A stretch of DNA of 8,446 nt from Sphaerochaeta sp. (GTDB taxonomy: Bacteria; Spirochaetota; Spirochaetia; Sphaerochaetales; Sphaerochaetaceae): contig JALOBD010000096.1 of NCBI GenBank assembly GCA_023228445.1, positions 1 through 8,446 of the forward strand, written 5' to 3'. Position 1 is the first letter of the stretch. Every line of letters starts with the position of its first letter. A program made the translations under genes and the position numbers. Of the stretch, positions 8,001-8,446 are shown piece by piece. The notes beneath the pieces were generated by a model that saw only the letters and a program-made list of their open reading frames with translations, was not told the DNA's origin and did no database searches.

Positions 8001-8446
8001 CTGCACCTCAAGGTAGTAACGCCCATCGTCGAAGACTGAGGAGAACCACAACGCCCGGCGTTTGGCCTCCTCCCATTGACCGGAGAGCAGGTGCTGCAAG
8101 ATCTCGCCGCCCAGGCACGCCGAGAGGCAGATGATGCCCTCATTGTACTCTTTGAGCAGTGCATCGTCGATGCGGGGCCTGAAGTAGAAGCCGTTGGTGT
8201 AGGAGAGGCTGTTGAGTTTCATCAGGTTGTGGTAGCCGGTCTCGTCCATTGCCAAGAGGATCAGGTGGTACTGGTTGGTGCGTTTCCCTCCGCTTGCCGG
8301 TCGTTCGGTGTAGTCGGCGGGGTTACAGTAGAACTCACAGCCGATGATCGGCTTGATGCCCGCGTCGCGGGCAGCATTGTAGAAGCGGACCGCACCGAAC
8401 ATGTTGCCGTGGTCGGTGATGGCCAACGAGCCCATCCCCAGGCTCT
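5100..8446 (-). CDS. dnaE: DNA polymerase III alpha subunit DnaE, 5' partial
   Basis: This is the replicative polymerase catalytic subunit. The frame is open through the right edge: residues SLG precede the Met at 8435, which is internal to the PHP domain. Roughly 30-40 N-terminal residues are missing. Numbering from that Met, 1111 residues are visible. The PHP domain (1 to about 200) has TDHGN (7-11), GCE (32-34), CLSACLGGE (103-111) and NDIHY (174-178). The palm has GPGRGSGAGS (325-334), the acidic MPDFDIDF (365-372) and the third aspartate D521 in KMDFLGL, so the catalytic Asp triad is present. HTSTHAAG starts at 473 and YRPGPM at 599. A helix-hairpin-helix lies near 788-800. QISLF (873-877) matches the internal beta-clamp-binding motif. 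An OB domain starts near 945, followed by the usual C-terminal tail. The arrangement is DnaE1-type, not PolC, with no intein. The stop is a tandem in-frame TGA TAG. It is the first gene of the visible operon. Confidence 0.98.
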   Translation of the reverse strand, partial: SLGMGSLAITDHGNMFGAVRFYNAARDAGIKPIIGCEFYCNPADYTERPASGGKRTNQYHLILLAMDETGYHNLMKLNSLSYTNGFYFRPRIDDALLKEYNEGIICLSACLGGEILQHLLSGQWEEAKRRALWFSSVFDDGRYYLEVQDHGLPEQKRTNPLLKKLSDETGIPLVCTNDIHYIDQDDANAHDLLLCVGTNSKKNDPDRLRFPNDQFYLKSEEEMRSLFSWCPEAVENTARIAERCNLEIHFPGPQLPDFEVPADFDNPAIYLRHLANEGLKERYDVVTEELQQRLDYELDVIIKMQFEGYFLIVMDYIQWAKRHKIPVGPGRGSGAGSLVAYATGITGVDPIKYNLLFERFLNPERVSMPDFDIDFCFEGRQDVINYVTDKYGAARVAQIATFGTLKAKAVVKDVARVLDIPFDESNNICKLIGDDLNITLAKAFAQSNDLVELEQKGGIYSELFDAARRLEGLNRHTSTHAAGVVIGKDALVNYVPLYRDAKTGAVSTQYTMEYLEDCGLVKMDFLGLKTLTVIKHTQALIRRKDPTFDIEAISETDGPTFAMLGRGESSAIFQFESAGMQSILKESKPSTIEDLVALNALYRPGPMAYIPQFINSKLGRQPITYADPELEEELKTTYGVIVYQEQVMKVAQIIAGYSLGSADILRRIMSKKKVAALEKEKVKFIAGAKALGRTEQHAIEIFEMLEPFAGYGFNKSHAVAYSVLAYQTAYLKANWPAEFWAANLTNEMNNPDKFSEYLQTVKAMGIEILPPSINYSQQHFAVVDDKIVYGLAGIKNVGEGAVAAIVAERESGGPYIDLIDFLTRLDTKILNSKLLESLIKAGAFDPLGFNRPTLLENLSSAVTHVSKIREVSAYGQISLFDEETEAAMNTFDMQVVDDWQLSEKLETEKSLLGFYISGHPLDRWRPIIAQRVTINTADLEMVNTDRPTNVIAMISSIRPFTTKGGQLMAFLQLTDHNATFDATLFSKGFEEYRQLLRVDEIYGFEGRFDTSRGAEKISFIIDRIVEDPASLPPLALRRCHIELEKSFCSTTEMQKLRDSCLTYPGSCSVLLHFKDQGRNLDESVACGREFSVRCSDDLEHELSQNPAVLRVWFD

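Noticed and set aside
6294..8039. A 581-codon open frame antisense to dnaE
   Set aside because: Its translation is rich in V, D, G and L with no recognisable domain. It mirrors the codon periodicity of the strongly conserved dnaE gene, a common artefact in GC-rich DNA.
5100..8446. Intein or insertion in dnaE
   Set aside because: All polymerase motifs follow in the usual order and spacing with no interrupting block, and the visible length fits a normal DnaE.
1..8446. Defence system, prophage, transposon, CRISPR or tRNA content
   Set aside because: Five of the six genes have clear housekeeping-type families and the sixth is a sugar-enzyme-like protein. No repeats, integrase, transposase or tRNA-like folds were recognised, and the gaps are all under 50 nt.

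Overview
The window is ordinary chromosomal housekeeping DNA: GC-rich, almost fully coding, with no mobile element, CRISPR array, tRNA or rRNA that I could find. Five genes lie head to tail on the minus strand, and one unrelated gene runs towards them on the plus strand from the left edge. In minus-strand transcription order the five are: dnaE (DNA polymerase III alpha subunit, 5' end beyond the right edge), a YggT-family membrane protein, recG (branch-migration helicase), rsmD (16S rRNA guanine-N2 methyltransferase) and a bacterial acyl-ACP thioesterase. The plus-strand gene at the left edge encodes most of a cytosolic-looking beta-propeller protein of the glycoside hydrolase 43/32 type.

The gene junctions are tight. 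dnaE to yggT is a 22-nt gap holding a strong Shine-Dalgarno sequence. yggT to recG is 1 nt (TGACATG). recG to rsmD is 41 nt. rsmD and the thioesterase overlap by 8 nt (ATGTATAA). This looks like one operon whose main promoter is off the right edge, possibly with an internal promoter in the 41-nt gap. The thioesterase and the plus-strand gene converge and overlap by 11 bp at their stop codons, so there is no intergenic room for a terminator.

Functionally the cluster joins DNA replication (DnaE), recombination and fork rescue (RecG), ribosome maturation (RsmD), a membrane protein of uncertain role (YggT) and fatty-acid release (thioesterase). No shared pathway is evident. Co-transcription with a replicative polymerase is probably historical or growth-linked.

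The organism is a bacterium using a DnaE1-type polymerase. The mix of a FatA-like bacterial thioesterase, sugar-active propeller enzyme and this style of gene cluster would fit an anaerobic, carbohydrate-fermenting lineage. A spirochaete related to Sphaerochaeta is my best guess, from general impression rather than any diagnostic marker, and with low confidence.

I did not find a new multi-gene system. The points most worth a second look are a possible leaderless promoter exactly in front of rsmD, a Glu-to-Gln change at a thioesterase catalytic position, retained metal ligands in the DnaE PHP domain, and the atypical second blade of the propeller protein.
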